The notes under the pieces were generated by a model. The model did no database searches, was not told where the DNA came from, and was given only the letters and a program-made list of their open reading frames with translations. Of a stretch of DNA of 64,000 nucleotides, positions 46,911 through 57,524 are shown piece after piece (position 1 is the stretch's first letter; each line of letters begins with the position of its first letter). Origin of the DNA: Eucommia ulmoides (lineage: Eukaryota; Streptophyta; Magnoliopsida; Garryales; Eucommiaceae); the NCBI GenBank assembly GCA_016647705.1, contig CM028338.1, positions 11,438,240-11,502,239 of the forward strand, in the 5' to 3' direction. A program made the position numbers and the translations under genes.

Positions 46911-47209
46911 TGCCCCCACTTTTTGAGATGACAAAGAGGGATAAGTTGATGTTTAATGAGTAGTTGATATTTATAGATTTGTTAGCCTAAGCATTGCATT
47001 GATTAAAGGGACAAGTTATTAATAGTAGTTGAACTTATGTAGAATATTATTATGGTTTAATTAGGGAATATATTGAATATCTTTATTATGTTTTCATGAT
47101 TGTGCTTAAATGAGTTTAAATACCCGTCGTCGAATTTAGGGGGGGTATGGTTACAATATATTTTGACGAAAACATTAAAGTTAATTGTCATCATAGAAAA
47201 AAGAAAAAT
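46911..47209 (+). other. copia-1 3' UTR and purine tract
   Basis: Untranslated region with a GTCATCATAGAAAAAAGAA stretch (47187-47205) before the LTR. The A-rich purine run at 47196-47209 is the likely second-strand primer. Confidence 0.65.
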
Positions 47210-47759
47210 TGTTGAGTCTAAGGTTTTGAGGAGCAATTAAACATTGATGTTTTTAGTGTAGATAATGGTTTTATCAAATGTTTCAAATTTATAGTTCTAT
47301 GCATTTGATTAAGAAGAAGATTTGATGAAGAAAACATAAAAGGGGCAAGACGGACATAACGAAGATATGAAGAGTTTTGAAGATGTTGTAGAAAAATAGA
47401 TGAAAATAACTCTTTACTTATATACTCTCAATGTAACTCGAATTAGGATCACGCATAACATTTAAAATGAGTTAATTCTATGTGTGTCATGATAAGAAGT
47501 GATAAGTTTAATATCCTAAAATAAGATAATTTATGTGCTCCTTATGAAAAATGTGTTTTAAAGTATAAAATGTTGTGTTTTTGGGTCATTTTCTTTAGCC
47601 GAGAAAAGCAATTGGTTGACTTATTAAAACAATGAGTTTTGGGAGTTAAAATGGAGTCCTATTGATCCTATTGGTCAACTGAGAAAAGAAATCGATCAAT
47701 CTTTTGAAACAATAGCTGAAATGGGTAAGGAAGTATGCACACTGATCCAATGAGGAATG
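47210..47759 (+). repeat. 3' LTR of copia-1, truncated
   Basis: Starts TGTTGAGTCTAAGG and follows the 5' LTR for about 550 bp to ACTGATCCAATGA. The sequence then departs and, across the inserted solo LTR, continues as part of copia-3's LTR at 55959. The remaining 1.7 kb is absent. Confidence 0.8.
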
Positions 47760-48237
47760 CAACCTGTTGATCCTAAGATTTTGATGGACAATTAAGTGTT
47801 GATGTTTTTGGTGGAACTAATAGTTTTATCGAGTGTTTCAATTTAAAGAGTTCCAGGTAGTATCATGAAGTAATTATAAAAGAATACAGAGGCGATAACA
47901 TCATGAAGAAATTGTAAAGAATGCAGAGATGGATATTAAGATATTGAAGATTCCAAAGAACTTAGGGAAAACAACTCAGGTTAAATTTTGACTCTTAATG
48001 TATCCCGATTAGGATTACGCATGGTACAAAAATGCTTTTTATAATTATATGTGTTTTTGATAGGATCCTAATTAGTTCAATTATTTGCTCTTATGTGTAA
48101 TTGAAAAAGAAACATTGATAATTGATTAAAATTGAATTTAATAATTTAGTGGAACTAACCGAGAAAAAAAAATCAGTTAAAGGGGCGAAAGTGTTGAAGA
48201 ATTGAATTGAAATAAATTAAGGAATAAGTTCCAGCAG

Positions 48238-48530
48238 GATCGATCGACTTATAGAGTGTGATCGGTCGACCTGTGTAAAATACATGAAGTCTTTGAATCA
48301 TTAGGTCAACATATAGGTTAACTTGTGAAACTAGCTGAATCATCCGGTGGATAGATGGATTATGAGCAGTTGATTGATAGGGGAATAAATTTTCGCTTAA
48401 GAAGCTCTCGATATCGTTTGGTCAACAGACCGTGAATTACCAGTCGACCGATGAGCGAGAAACGTTTGGCTTGGGCTACGTCCTGAATTGGATGGTCGAC
48501 CGATGGGTGTTCACTGGTCAACTGATGGTC
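48238..48530 (+). repeat. GTCGAC-type array of the copia-2 LTR
   Basis: Repeated GATCGATCGACTTATAG / GTCGACCGATG motifs at about 60-bp spacing, a decayed form of the array in 57525-59627. Confidence 0.6.
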
Positions 48531-49860
48531 AGTTTCAGGATTTGTGGAATTTCAAGACTTATTCAAATACTAGTTGTTTTTTGGTTAGGATATGAGAGAT
48601 ATCTTAGGGATCTAAACTTAATTGAGATATAATCTATATATTCTATTATCCCTATTAATTTGGTCTATTTAATTAAATATTCTTTTAATTAAAGTGCTTT
48701 AATACTTTCTATTTTGATAAATTTCAATTTAAAAATGTTTAAGGACCAAAATGAGATTTTTCAAGAATGTTTTTAATGAAAAAAATCTATTTTGATTATA
48801 TATGATGTATGGGGTCTTGGGGTGTCATTTAATGACATAATATTTAAAAAATAATTGTTATAAGGTATATTTGAAATTCATATATTTAAACATGCGAATT
48901 TTGAATTTAAATATTGCTATTTTGGTGGAGAATATTTTGGGCCTAAAATATGGGAGAGATTTAAGGAATTTTATTTTGATCTTACGATTTAGCCCATATA
49001 TTTAGATATAATTATTTTTATACTTTTATTGATTAAGATCAAATTATTTTGGGGACTAAATTGGGCTTTAGAAGTTATATTATTAGGTTAAATATACCAG
49101 GATTGAAAGGAATAAACATATGGGGTCTATAAGTGATTTTAAATGATATATTTTGTGGAAATTAGTCGTTATAGGGTTTGTTTCAAGTGGCTTTAAATAG
49201 ACCTGCGGATTTCACATGTTAACACATCAATATCAAGAACTATTCTGTTCCTGAGCTTTCAGAGAGTTGTCATTCTGAAATTATACTGAAAAATATTGTG
49301 ATATTATTCTAGAGTTAAAGTTCTTGAGTTAAAGCGCTATTTAAGTTAGCGTCACCAATCTAAGCTGTCTTGTGATCCTACGTTCAATCTATTCAGTGTT
49401 TTCCTGGTGAGATCATTTTAAGCTTATTCTTTAATTGAGTATTTTTTTATTATTAATTTCTTGGTGAATTGATCTTTTTGAGAAATCATTTTTGAACTTC
49501 AAAAGCATAAAAAATATTTTAAAATGATTTTGGTAGTAATCTAATTACGTGCTTAACTTTGTGTTACCCGTATTATTTTTATAATCAGATTTTTGTTTCC
49601 TCACTTAATTATATCACTAGTAAATATCGAGACATCAATTGAGTTTAAATTGCTTTGAGGTGGTAGAAACTCTGAGTGGGTAGAACTTATCAATTTATTG
49701 TAATTGGTGAGTGGTGTGTTGGATTAGATACTATTGGGAGTATCTAATCAGGGGTAGCTCTAGGTTTCAATCTCTTTCGGTAAAGGGATTGAGGTTTGAT
49801 CTTTACCTAAGTAAAAAAAGGTTAGGTTACTCTTTTCCCGTTGAAAAGAGCTTAAGTGTG

Positions 49861-51591
49861 TGGTAGCGCTCGGAAATGACACGCCGCTACTTATACTCGC
49901 AAGTATACGAGGTCTAAGTTTTAGTATAGTGTGATCGTTAAGATCAGGTTATCGTATCCACAGGGATTGTTGTCGTTACTATCGAATACCGCGTTTGTCG
50001 TGACCTAAGTTTATCTAGGAAAAAACAAATGTATTTAATTAATTAAACTAATACTAATATAACCCAAATTAACTACATTAATATGCTAATATGTTTTAGG
50101 GTGAAGAATTGTATAGGGATTAACGTGTTTAAAAATACGTGTTCGATTCCGATTTACTCACGTTTACGTTGTTCGACCTATATAACAACCTCGGTATGTA
50201 AACTCCACCGCCACCTCTTCCGAGTGTAAGATGGGAGAATAAATGACTTCAAGTCAACAAAGAAGTCCCCCTCAACGTTTTAACGACCCTAGGTCACGTG
50301 AGTCTCGCCCAGCGTCATTGATTGCACACAATCCAACTCTCTCTCGGGTTATTGGATCGTCGCGTTGTATTTACCCTATCGACAATCTCCGTTCTAAAAC
50401 TCTCTTACCACCTCTTCCGAGTGTAAGACGAGGGATATAATGCAACTTCGAGTCAACGAAGAGGTACCCCTCAATGTCTTAATGACCCTAGGTAGCGTGT
50501 GTCTTACCCCACGTCATCGATTGTCCACGATTCAAACCCCGACCAGATTATAGAATCGTGGCGTTTGTTTACCTTAATCCCAATCTGGGGTTTTGTCAAA
50601 ACCCCGTATTCTCTATTTATCAATCCAAGCATAATAAACAAATAATACGATAAATACAATTAAACTACGAAGAACAATCACAAACAAAACACCGAAATCA
50701 TCTAAACAATGTTTTTTTAAATTATATGTTAATCCCTACTACAATCCATATTTAACTCGGGGCCATAGCCGCATATACAAAACAATAACGAGCTAAACAT
50801 GCTCACATACTCCTAAGATAAAGAAATAAGGAAAAATGATCGAAGAACTTAGCCTCGTCCAAAGATAAACCGCTAAGAACGCTCCACGATCGATTCGCCG
50901 TCTTCTCCACTTCGGGATGCGAGCTCCACCACTAAAATTCCTAACCCTAGGCTTAAGTATAGCCTAAGGGGCTAAAAAATGCAAGAGAAGGAAGAGAGAT
51001 ACCGGCTAAGGGGGAGGAGAGGGGGTATTTATAGCAAAAATATCTAAAAAATATCTAAAAATATCTCAAGACTGTGCAGGGCAAATCCGCCTAGGGGGTG
51101 GAAATTGAGCCTAGGCGGAGTTAGGTCGGTTTGGTCTGATCGCCTAGGCGCTGAAGTAGGCGGTGGACTTAAGGAACATTCTATTGGATTTTTGCCTAGG
51201 CGGTAGAATTTCCTCTTAGGTGAGCGGCTGTCAGTAGCCCATTTGTATCCTCTGCTGGATTTTCGCCTAGGCGGTGGAAATTTCGCCAAAGCGATCGTCC
51301 GTCAGTAACATTTTGCTCTTCTCTGCATTTTCACCGCTTAAGCGGTGGTCTGGATGCCTAAGCGGTGGGCCTATTTCATCTTTTAGCCTCCAAGCTTGTT
51401 TATTAACCGTAACTTCGAATCGCTTTGGTTTGATCTCATCGTTTTAGCTCCAGTTTCTTATCTTTTTGCCTCACACACCTGAGTTATACAAAAAGTATGA
51501 AAACTAATTAAAACATAATAAAAATAACTATAAACATATTCGAAAACTAACAAATTTGGATTGGAAATAGATAGGTTTTTCACACTTATCA
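49861..51591 (-). repeat. 3' LTR of the complete Athila-like element
   Basis: TGGTAGCGCT to CACACTTATCA, 1731 bp. It has a tandem duplication of about 197 bp (see 50175-50585), TATTTATA (minus-strand TATAAATA) at 51026-51033 and CCTAGGCGG-type palindromes at 51080-51360. Confidence 0.93.
50175..50585 (-). repeat. Tandem duplication of about 197 bp within the LTR
   Basis: CCACCTCTTCCGAGTGTAAG occurs at 50211 and again at 50408, and the sequences after each run in parallel (AGTCAACAAAGAAGTCCCCC against AGTCAACGAAGAGGTACCCC). The other LTR has the same at 53972 and 54169. The other Athila-like LTRs in the window have a single copy. Confidence 0.88.
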
Positions 51592-51601
51592 ATACCCCCA
51601 A
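51592..51601 (-). other. Polypurine tract of the Athila-like element
   Basis: The minus strand reads AAGTTTGGGGGTAT immediately before the LTR start TGATAAG. It is the common plus-strand primer sequence of Athila-like elements. Confidence 0.85.
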
Positions 51602-53596
51602 ACTTAAAATTTGGCTAGTTCTCGAGCCAAACACACACTAAAATGAAAAATACACAAGCTGAAATAAATAACAAACAATCTAAAAACAATCTAAACATAA
51701 CAACATGTGAGTTTTAAATTCTTCTAACGGCCTATTTATTTTTCCCTTAACAACCGCCAGTTATATCGAGTTCAGGCAGTAACACATAGCATGTAAAGTT
51801 CTAGATTTTCGACATGCAATAATGATGAACGCTATTCTAGATCCTTTAAACGTGTTAGTGCAAGACTCAATAATATAACTATACAACGATCGGATTGGAT
51901 TATCCCTCCACGAAATTCATGGCTTAGACCGTGAAGGACTTGGATTTCCATAGGCTTGATTGGGGTCCACTCTCCACTAATGTAGGTTTAGTAGCTCATG
52001 AAGATCATTAGGACTTGGTTCGGTTAAGGTTAATTTGGCCAAGGGTAATTTGGAATAGAAAACGAGTTAACCTTATTAACTTAACGTTACCCAAGGCTCA
52101 ATGCTTGGCACATTCACTCTCGAATCCCCATAGAAAGATTGGAGACAATCCCGAACATGCACTTAAGACCGACGTACTCACTTGTAAAAAAGAAACGGAA
52201 ATAAAAACCATATTTACATTTGGTTCTCTTTTTTTTTTTCTTTTTTTTTTTTTATTTTATTTTTTAATTTTTTTTAATTTTTTTTTCTTTTCAATGAACA
52301 CCCCCCCAAACTTATTTGATTGATACAATTGAAGGGGTATGTAAAATACAAATGAAAAACGACAAGTGAGTACTTAAATACCGAACCAATTGGAAGTTCG
52401 CCCTAAACCCAACCGCTCACATCAAGAATCCTTCGCAACGGCTAACTTGATTCACTCAAATGTGCCCTTGGTTTAGCGATAAAGGACTAGAAGGAATTGA
52501 ATTGACCGTGGTATTGTTGGTTTATGTGTTCTGAATTGAATTTGTATTTAGGTTTCGACAGGGTGACGAGGGATAAACATATATCAAGGTAGGCTTCAAG
52601 GGCTCAAGCGACAAAACGATTACCTAAATCACGTCTCCTGAACTACCTCGCCAAGGATTTCGCCTCAAGCTTCCCCTAAATCAAGTTCTAGAATCCTTAA
52701 TGTGTTATGAATTTGGTTAATCGATAATTGTCCTCAAATCAATTGAATGACTATACATTGAGTCTATGTGCCCGTGCAAATTAGGATCTACAATAATTTT
52801 GACCAAAACGCATAGTCAAGCACACAGAATCACACATGCATGGGTATTACACGTGACTTCGAAAAAAAACCAAGGTAATTTTCATCATCGGGTGACGGCC
52901 CAGATGAACACAAAACTCAACATAAAAACAACACACAAAAACAACACACATTCTAACCTAAACACACATGCAATACGGAAAACAATAACACATAAACTAA
53001 CATACTACAACATACTAACACATTACTTCCAAACTCAAAGTGGACAGTATCCTCAGCAAACCCAATTAGCATTCTCAACATATATGAAATTAAAGCATGC
53101 TGACGAAGGGTGTTTAGAACACTTACCTGGGAGGCGAGAGGATCTCGCCTTCGAATCAAGTCAGATGGGATGGATAAAAAAGAATTACTTGGGTTACCTC
53201 CCAAGAAGCACGTGGTTTAATGTCCTCGGCCCGACATTTTTAGAACGCCCTCAAGATTGGCGAGGTTTTGCTTTGGATGGCTCAATCTTTCAAAGAAACG
53301 CCTCACTGGCTTATGTGCTTGGCTAAGCACAATAAACGACTTGGAATCCCGTCGAAAGGGATGCATCAATACCCGTCGATCTAACATCGCTAAGTACCCT
53401 GCATAAGAAACAAAAACAAAACTACAAACAAAAATGATATACAAAGAAATGCCTAAAGTAAAATTAAGTCATTTACACACAATATCAATACTAACAAAAT
53501 CGCCAATCCCGGGAATACGAAACACTTGCTTCTCCTATCTAAAACTTAAGTCTCCAGAGCTGTTACCGCGTTTTTTCGACAATAACATCAAAACAA
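51602..53596 (-). other. Non-coding internal region of the Athila-like element
   Basis: No gag, protease, RT, RNase H or integrase motif on either strand. A T-rich tract lies at 52220-52300. A 186-residue plus-strand ORF at 52766-53326 is antisense to the element and has no recognisable features. The TTACCTCCCAAGAAGCACG block near 53195 recurs at 305. It may hold packaging or dimer signals needed by a non-autonomous element. Confidence 0.7.
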
Positions 53597-53614
53597 TCCC
53601 TGGCAACGGCGCCA
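53597..53614 (-). other. Primer binding site, tRNA-Asp
   Basis: The minus strand reads TGGCGCCGTTGCCAGGGA, six bases from the LTR. One mismatch to the 3' end of plant tRNA-Asp including CCA. Confidence 0.9.
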
Positions 53615-53620
53615 AAAACT

Positions 53621-55331
53621 TGGTAGCACGCAAAAATGACACGCTGCTACTTACACTCACAAGTATACAAGGTCTAAGTTTTAGTATAGTGCGATTGTTA
53701 AGATCGAGTTATCGTATCCACAGGGATTGTTGTCGTTACTATCGAATACTGCATTTGTCGTAACCTAAGTTTATCTAGGCGAAAAACAAATGTATTTAAT
53801 TAACTAAACTAATACTAATATAACCTAAATTAACTATATTAATATGCTAATATGTTTTAGGGTGAAGAATTGTATAGGGATTAACGTGTTTACAAATACG
53901 TGTTCGATTCCGATTTACTCACGTTTACGTTGTTCAACCTATTTGACAATCTCGGTACGTAAACTCCACCGCCACCTCTTCCGAGTGTAAGACGGGAAAA
54001 TACATGACTTCAAGTCAACGAAGAAGTCCCCCTCAACGTCTTAACGACCCTAGGTCACGTGAGTCTCTCCCAACGTCATTGATTGCACACAATCCAACTC
54101 CCTCCCGGGTTATTGGATCGTCGCGTTGTATTTACCCTATCGACAATCTCCGTTCTAAAACTCCCTCGCCACCTCTTCCGAGTGTAAGATGATGGATATA
54201 ACGCAACTTTGAGTCAACAAAGAGGTCCCCCTCAACGTCTTAACGACCCTAGGTAGCGTGTGTCTTGCCCAACGTCATCGATTGTCCATGATTCAAACCC
54301 CGATCTGGTTATAGAATCGTGGCGTTTGTTTACCTTAATCCGAATCCGGGGTTTTGTCAAAACTCTGTATTCTCTATTTATCAATCCAATCATAATAAAC
54401 AAACAATATGATAAATACAATCAAACTATGAAGAACAATCACAAACGAAACACCGAAATCATCCAAACAACGTTTTTTTAAATTATATGTTAATCCCTAC
54501 TACAATCTATGTTTAACTCGGGGCCATAGACGCATATACAAGAAAATAATGAACTAAACATACTCACATACTCCTAAGATAAAGAAATAAGGAAAAACGA
54601 TCGAAGAACTTAGCCTCATCCGAAGATAAACTGCTAGAACGCTCCACGATCGATTCGTCGTCTTCTCTACTTTGGGATGCGAGCTCCACCACTAAAATTC
54701 CTAACCCTAGGCTTAAGTATACCCTAAGGGGTTAAAAAATGCAAGAGAGGGAAGAGAGATACCGGCCAAGGGGGAGGAGAGGGGGTATTTATAGCAAAAA
54801 TATCTAAAAAATATCTAAAAATATCTCAAGATTGTGCAGAGAAAATCTGCCTAGGCGGTGGAAATTGCGCCTAGGTGGAGTTAGGTCGGTTTGGTCTAAT
54901 CGCCTAGGCGCTGAAGTAGGTGGTAGACTTGGAGAACATTCTATTGGATTTTCGCCTAGGCGAGCAGCTGTTAGTAGCCCATTTGCATCCTCTGTTGTAT
55001 TTTTGCTTAGGCGGTGGAAATTTCGCCTAAGCGGTCGTCCGTAAGTAATATTTTGCTATTCTCTGCATTTTCACCGCTTAGGCGGTGGTCTGGACGCCTA
55101 AGCGGTGGGCCTGTTTCATCTTTTAGCCTCCGAGCTTGTTTATCCACCGTAACTTCAAACCGCTTTGGTTCAATCTCATCGTTTTAGCTCCAGTTTCCTA
55201 TCTTTTTGCCTCACACACCTGAGTTATACAAAAAGTATGAAAACTAATTAAAATATAATAAAAATAACTATAAACATATTCGAAAACTAACAAATTTGGA
55301 TTGAAAATAGATAGGTTTTTTACACCTATCA
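53621..55331 (-). repeat. 5' LTR of the complete Athila-like element
   Basis: TGGTAGCACG to ACACCTATCA, 1711 bp. TATTTATA (minus-strand TATA box) is at 54786-54793, with palindromes upstream in the transcription sense (54850-55110). Confidence 0.93.
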
Positions 55332-55958
55332 GTGTGATTCTTCCTGATTAGGATCAATTGTGAGTGAATTGTAAAAGTTCCATCCTTACTTGGGAAAATG
55401 ATATTTGGAGTGATTGTGAGGTTTAATTCTTGAGCCTAAGGTATAAAATGAATTAGGTTGTGATTCTTCCTGTAATAGAATTAGTTTAGTCTTGAGCCTG
55501 AAAAAAGATAAGGTTATTCTTGGGCTTGGGAAAAAGAAAAGGTTATTTTTTAGCTTGGGAAAAAGAAGAGGTTATTCCTGAGCCTAGGAAGAAGAATTTG
55601 TAAAGGTTAATTCTGAGCTTGCGAAAAGAATCATTTTTGTAAATGTTTGGTTCCTACCTGTTCAAAGGAATCTTAGTGATTAGTGGATGTGAATCTCCGT
55701 GGGGCTCAGAGAACTGGATTAGCCAAGAGTTGCTTGATAAACTAGGATATATCGTGGTGTGCTGCTTTATCTACTTTACTTATATATTATTGTTTGGTGT
55801 GCACTTAGTTGATAATATATTTCTACTACTATAAAGAGATAATAATTAATTTATGATTAAATTAATTATTTGAATTTTTAAAGTATTATTATTTAGATTA
55901 AATTTTATCACTACCCAATTCGCCCCCCTCTTGGATAGCTCACTGGGCCAACACAACC

Positions 55959-56032
55959 AAATAATAACCCGATTAAATTAATTAATGGGTCTTATTTTAA
56001 TTAATTAATTAAAGTAGCCAAAAATTCTAACA
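55959..56032 (-). repeat. Fragment of the copia-3 3' LTR
   Basis: The minus strand begins TGTTAGAATTTTTGGC at 56032 and stops after 74 bp where copia-1 LTR sequence begins (hidden by the copia-2 insertion). The start differs from the TGTTGATCC family, so copia-3 is another family. Confidence 0.7.
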
Positions 56033-56612
56033 ATCCCCTACATAAATGAGATTGGCTGGATATACGTGCATATACAATGCTGATACACTATAGAGAGTTC
56101 AAATAGAAAGTAACTGCATCGAGATAGATAACTTTTGGCCTTGAACATTCTCTAGTGAAAGACTATCGGATTTACTTGGCTATCCAATGAACGTGATATC
56201 TTGAACTGTTTAGTCGTTTGTGTAAACCAAGACAATAGAATTCACACAGATATTTCCTGACACATTTAGTTCTTTGGTTATGTTCATTTTGGCCTTGAAC
56301 ATCCTAGTGTTTCAATGAGTGCTTTAGAGAATTTAGCCTTCTTATTCTCATAGAACTAACCTTATTCTGCACTCCTCTAGGTGATTAACCTATCAAGAGT
56401 ATCCCGTATACCCTACTTGAATTTTTCAAGCTATAAGAATTATTGAAAGCAAATTTTATCCTTAATACTTATATTTATTACTGGTTCACCATAGGAATGG
56501 TATAAGACTGATAGTCTTCCAGTGATTACCTAGTCTACACAAAATTATCTTGTCCCTTTGAACCTAGATCTTGGGATCTCTAGTCAGCTAGGTTGGGTTT
56601 CTATTAAGGTGA
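56033..56612 (-). other. copia-3 purine tract and 3' UTR
   Basis: The minus strand reads GTAGGGGAT directly before the LTR. The rest has no ORF. Confidence 0.65.
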
Positions 56613-57524
56613 CTATTTAGTTATAGGCTTTAAACCCATTCCCCTCAATGAGCAGTATACTCTCTCTCTAGTTAACCCTTTGGTTAGCGGATCTGCAATA
56701 TTATCTTTTGACTACACGTAGTCAATTGTGATAACTCTATTTGAGAGTAACTATCTAACGGTATTATGTCTATATCATATGTGTCAAGACTTACCATTAT
56801 ACATACAACTTTGTGTCCTACCAATTGCAAATTGGCTATCACAATGTATACAAATAGCTGGCACAGGTTTCGTCCACATTGGAATATCTTCTAAAAATTA
56901 ACGAAGCCATTCTTCTTTTTTACTTGCGTTGTCTAAAACAATAAACTTAGATTCCATTGTAGACCTTGTAATACACGTCTGTTTGGAGGATTTCCATGAG
57001 ACATCTCCTCCTCCAAGTGCAAAGATGTATCTAGTTATGGATTTAGTATATTTACAATCTGTTATCCAATTAGCATCACTATAATTTTCAAGTACAACCG
57101 GATATTTGGTGTAATACAATCCATAGTTTAAGGTATACCTTAAATATCTAAGTACCCTAACTATTGCATTCCAGTGTTCGTGTCCTGAGTTGTTAGTATA
57201 TCTGCTTAGTCTGCTCACTGTGTAGGCAATATCAGGTCTAGTGCAATTCATTAAGCACATTAGACAGCCTATTATATGAGCATACTCTAACAGAGAGATA
57301 CTTTCACCAATATTCTTATTCAGATGATAATTCACATCAATAGGTGTTTTAGCTAGGCTAGTATCATGCTTGTTGAATTTCTCAAGTATCTTCTCAATAT
57401 AATGACATTCCGATAATACTAGTCCTTCAGTAGATCTAGAAATTCTAATTCCTAGAATTACATTAGCAACACCTAAATCTTTCATATCGAACTTACGAGT
57501 TAGCATCTTTTTGGCGGACTTAAT
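56613..57524 (-). pseudogene. copia-3 reverse transcriptase end and RNase H
   Basis: Minus-strand ORF of which residues from IKSAKKML onward belong to the element (the first few come from the copia-4 LTR). It reads [42 protein letters not shown] and [20 protein letters not shown]. After a TAA at 56898-56900 the same frame continues CIHCDSQFAIG, then DYV(stop)SKDNIADPLTKGL, to a final stop at 56613-56615. RNase H catalytic Asp (SDAN), Glu (TMES) and Asp (HCDS) are all visible. This is a different copia lineage from copia-1. Five or more stops. Confidence 0.87.

Larger units (their letters stand above)
27949..47764 (+). mobile_element. copia-1: degenerate Ty1/copia element split by the chromovirus tandem
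   Basis: Order: 5' LTR 27949-30178, tRNA-Met primer site, gag 30237-30838, insertion 30839-44132, gag continued 44138-44870, fragments of protease and integrase, RT and RNase H to about 46910, purine tract, and a truncated 3' LTR from 47210. The gag resumes exactly across the insertion. Two internal deletions removed most of protease-integrase. The left flank before the LTR is TAAAC; the right flank is lost because the 3' LTR is broken near 47760. Confidence 0.85.
49861..55331 (-). mobile_element. Complete non-autonomous Athila-like LTR retrotransposon
   Basis: Two full LTRs (49861-51591 and 53621-55331) enclose only 2029 bp. The target duplication GTGTG is exact (49856-49860 and 55332-55336). 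The primer site complement at 53597-53614 matches plant tRNA-Asp with one mismatch, and the purine tract complement is at 51592-51601, so it is minus strand and complete. No gag, pol or env can be found, so it must borrow proteins. The target was the copia-2 LTR. LTR divergence in the first 180 bp is about 16 differences, mostly transitions. Confidence 0.93.
47765..55953 (+). mobile_element. copia-2: copia solo LTR, interrupted by an Athila-like element
   Basis: LTR sequence from TGTTGATCCTAAG (47765) to 49860 and from 55337 to GGGCCAACA (55953), about 2.7 kb without the insertion. Flanks are CAACC at 47760-47764 and CAACC at 55954-55958, an exact duplication. No internal domain is attached, so it is a solo LTR. 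A GTCGAC-type array lies at about 48238-48530. Confidence 0.9.

Noticed and set aside
52766-53326. 186-residue ORF in the interior of the Athila-like element
   Set aside because: Antisense to the element, low-complexity His/Asn/Thr, no domain, and not kept open in the related interior at 304-1457.
53597-53614. tRNA-like sequence as a tRNA gene
   Set aside because: Only the last 18 bases match tRNA-Asp, six bases from an LTR: a primer binding site. The same holds for the tRNA-Met motifs at 30181, 37202 and 59630.
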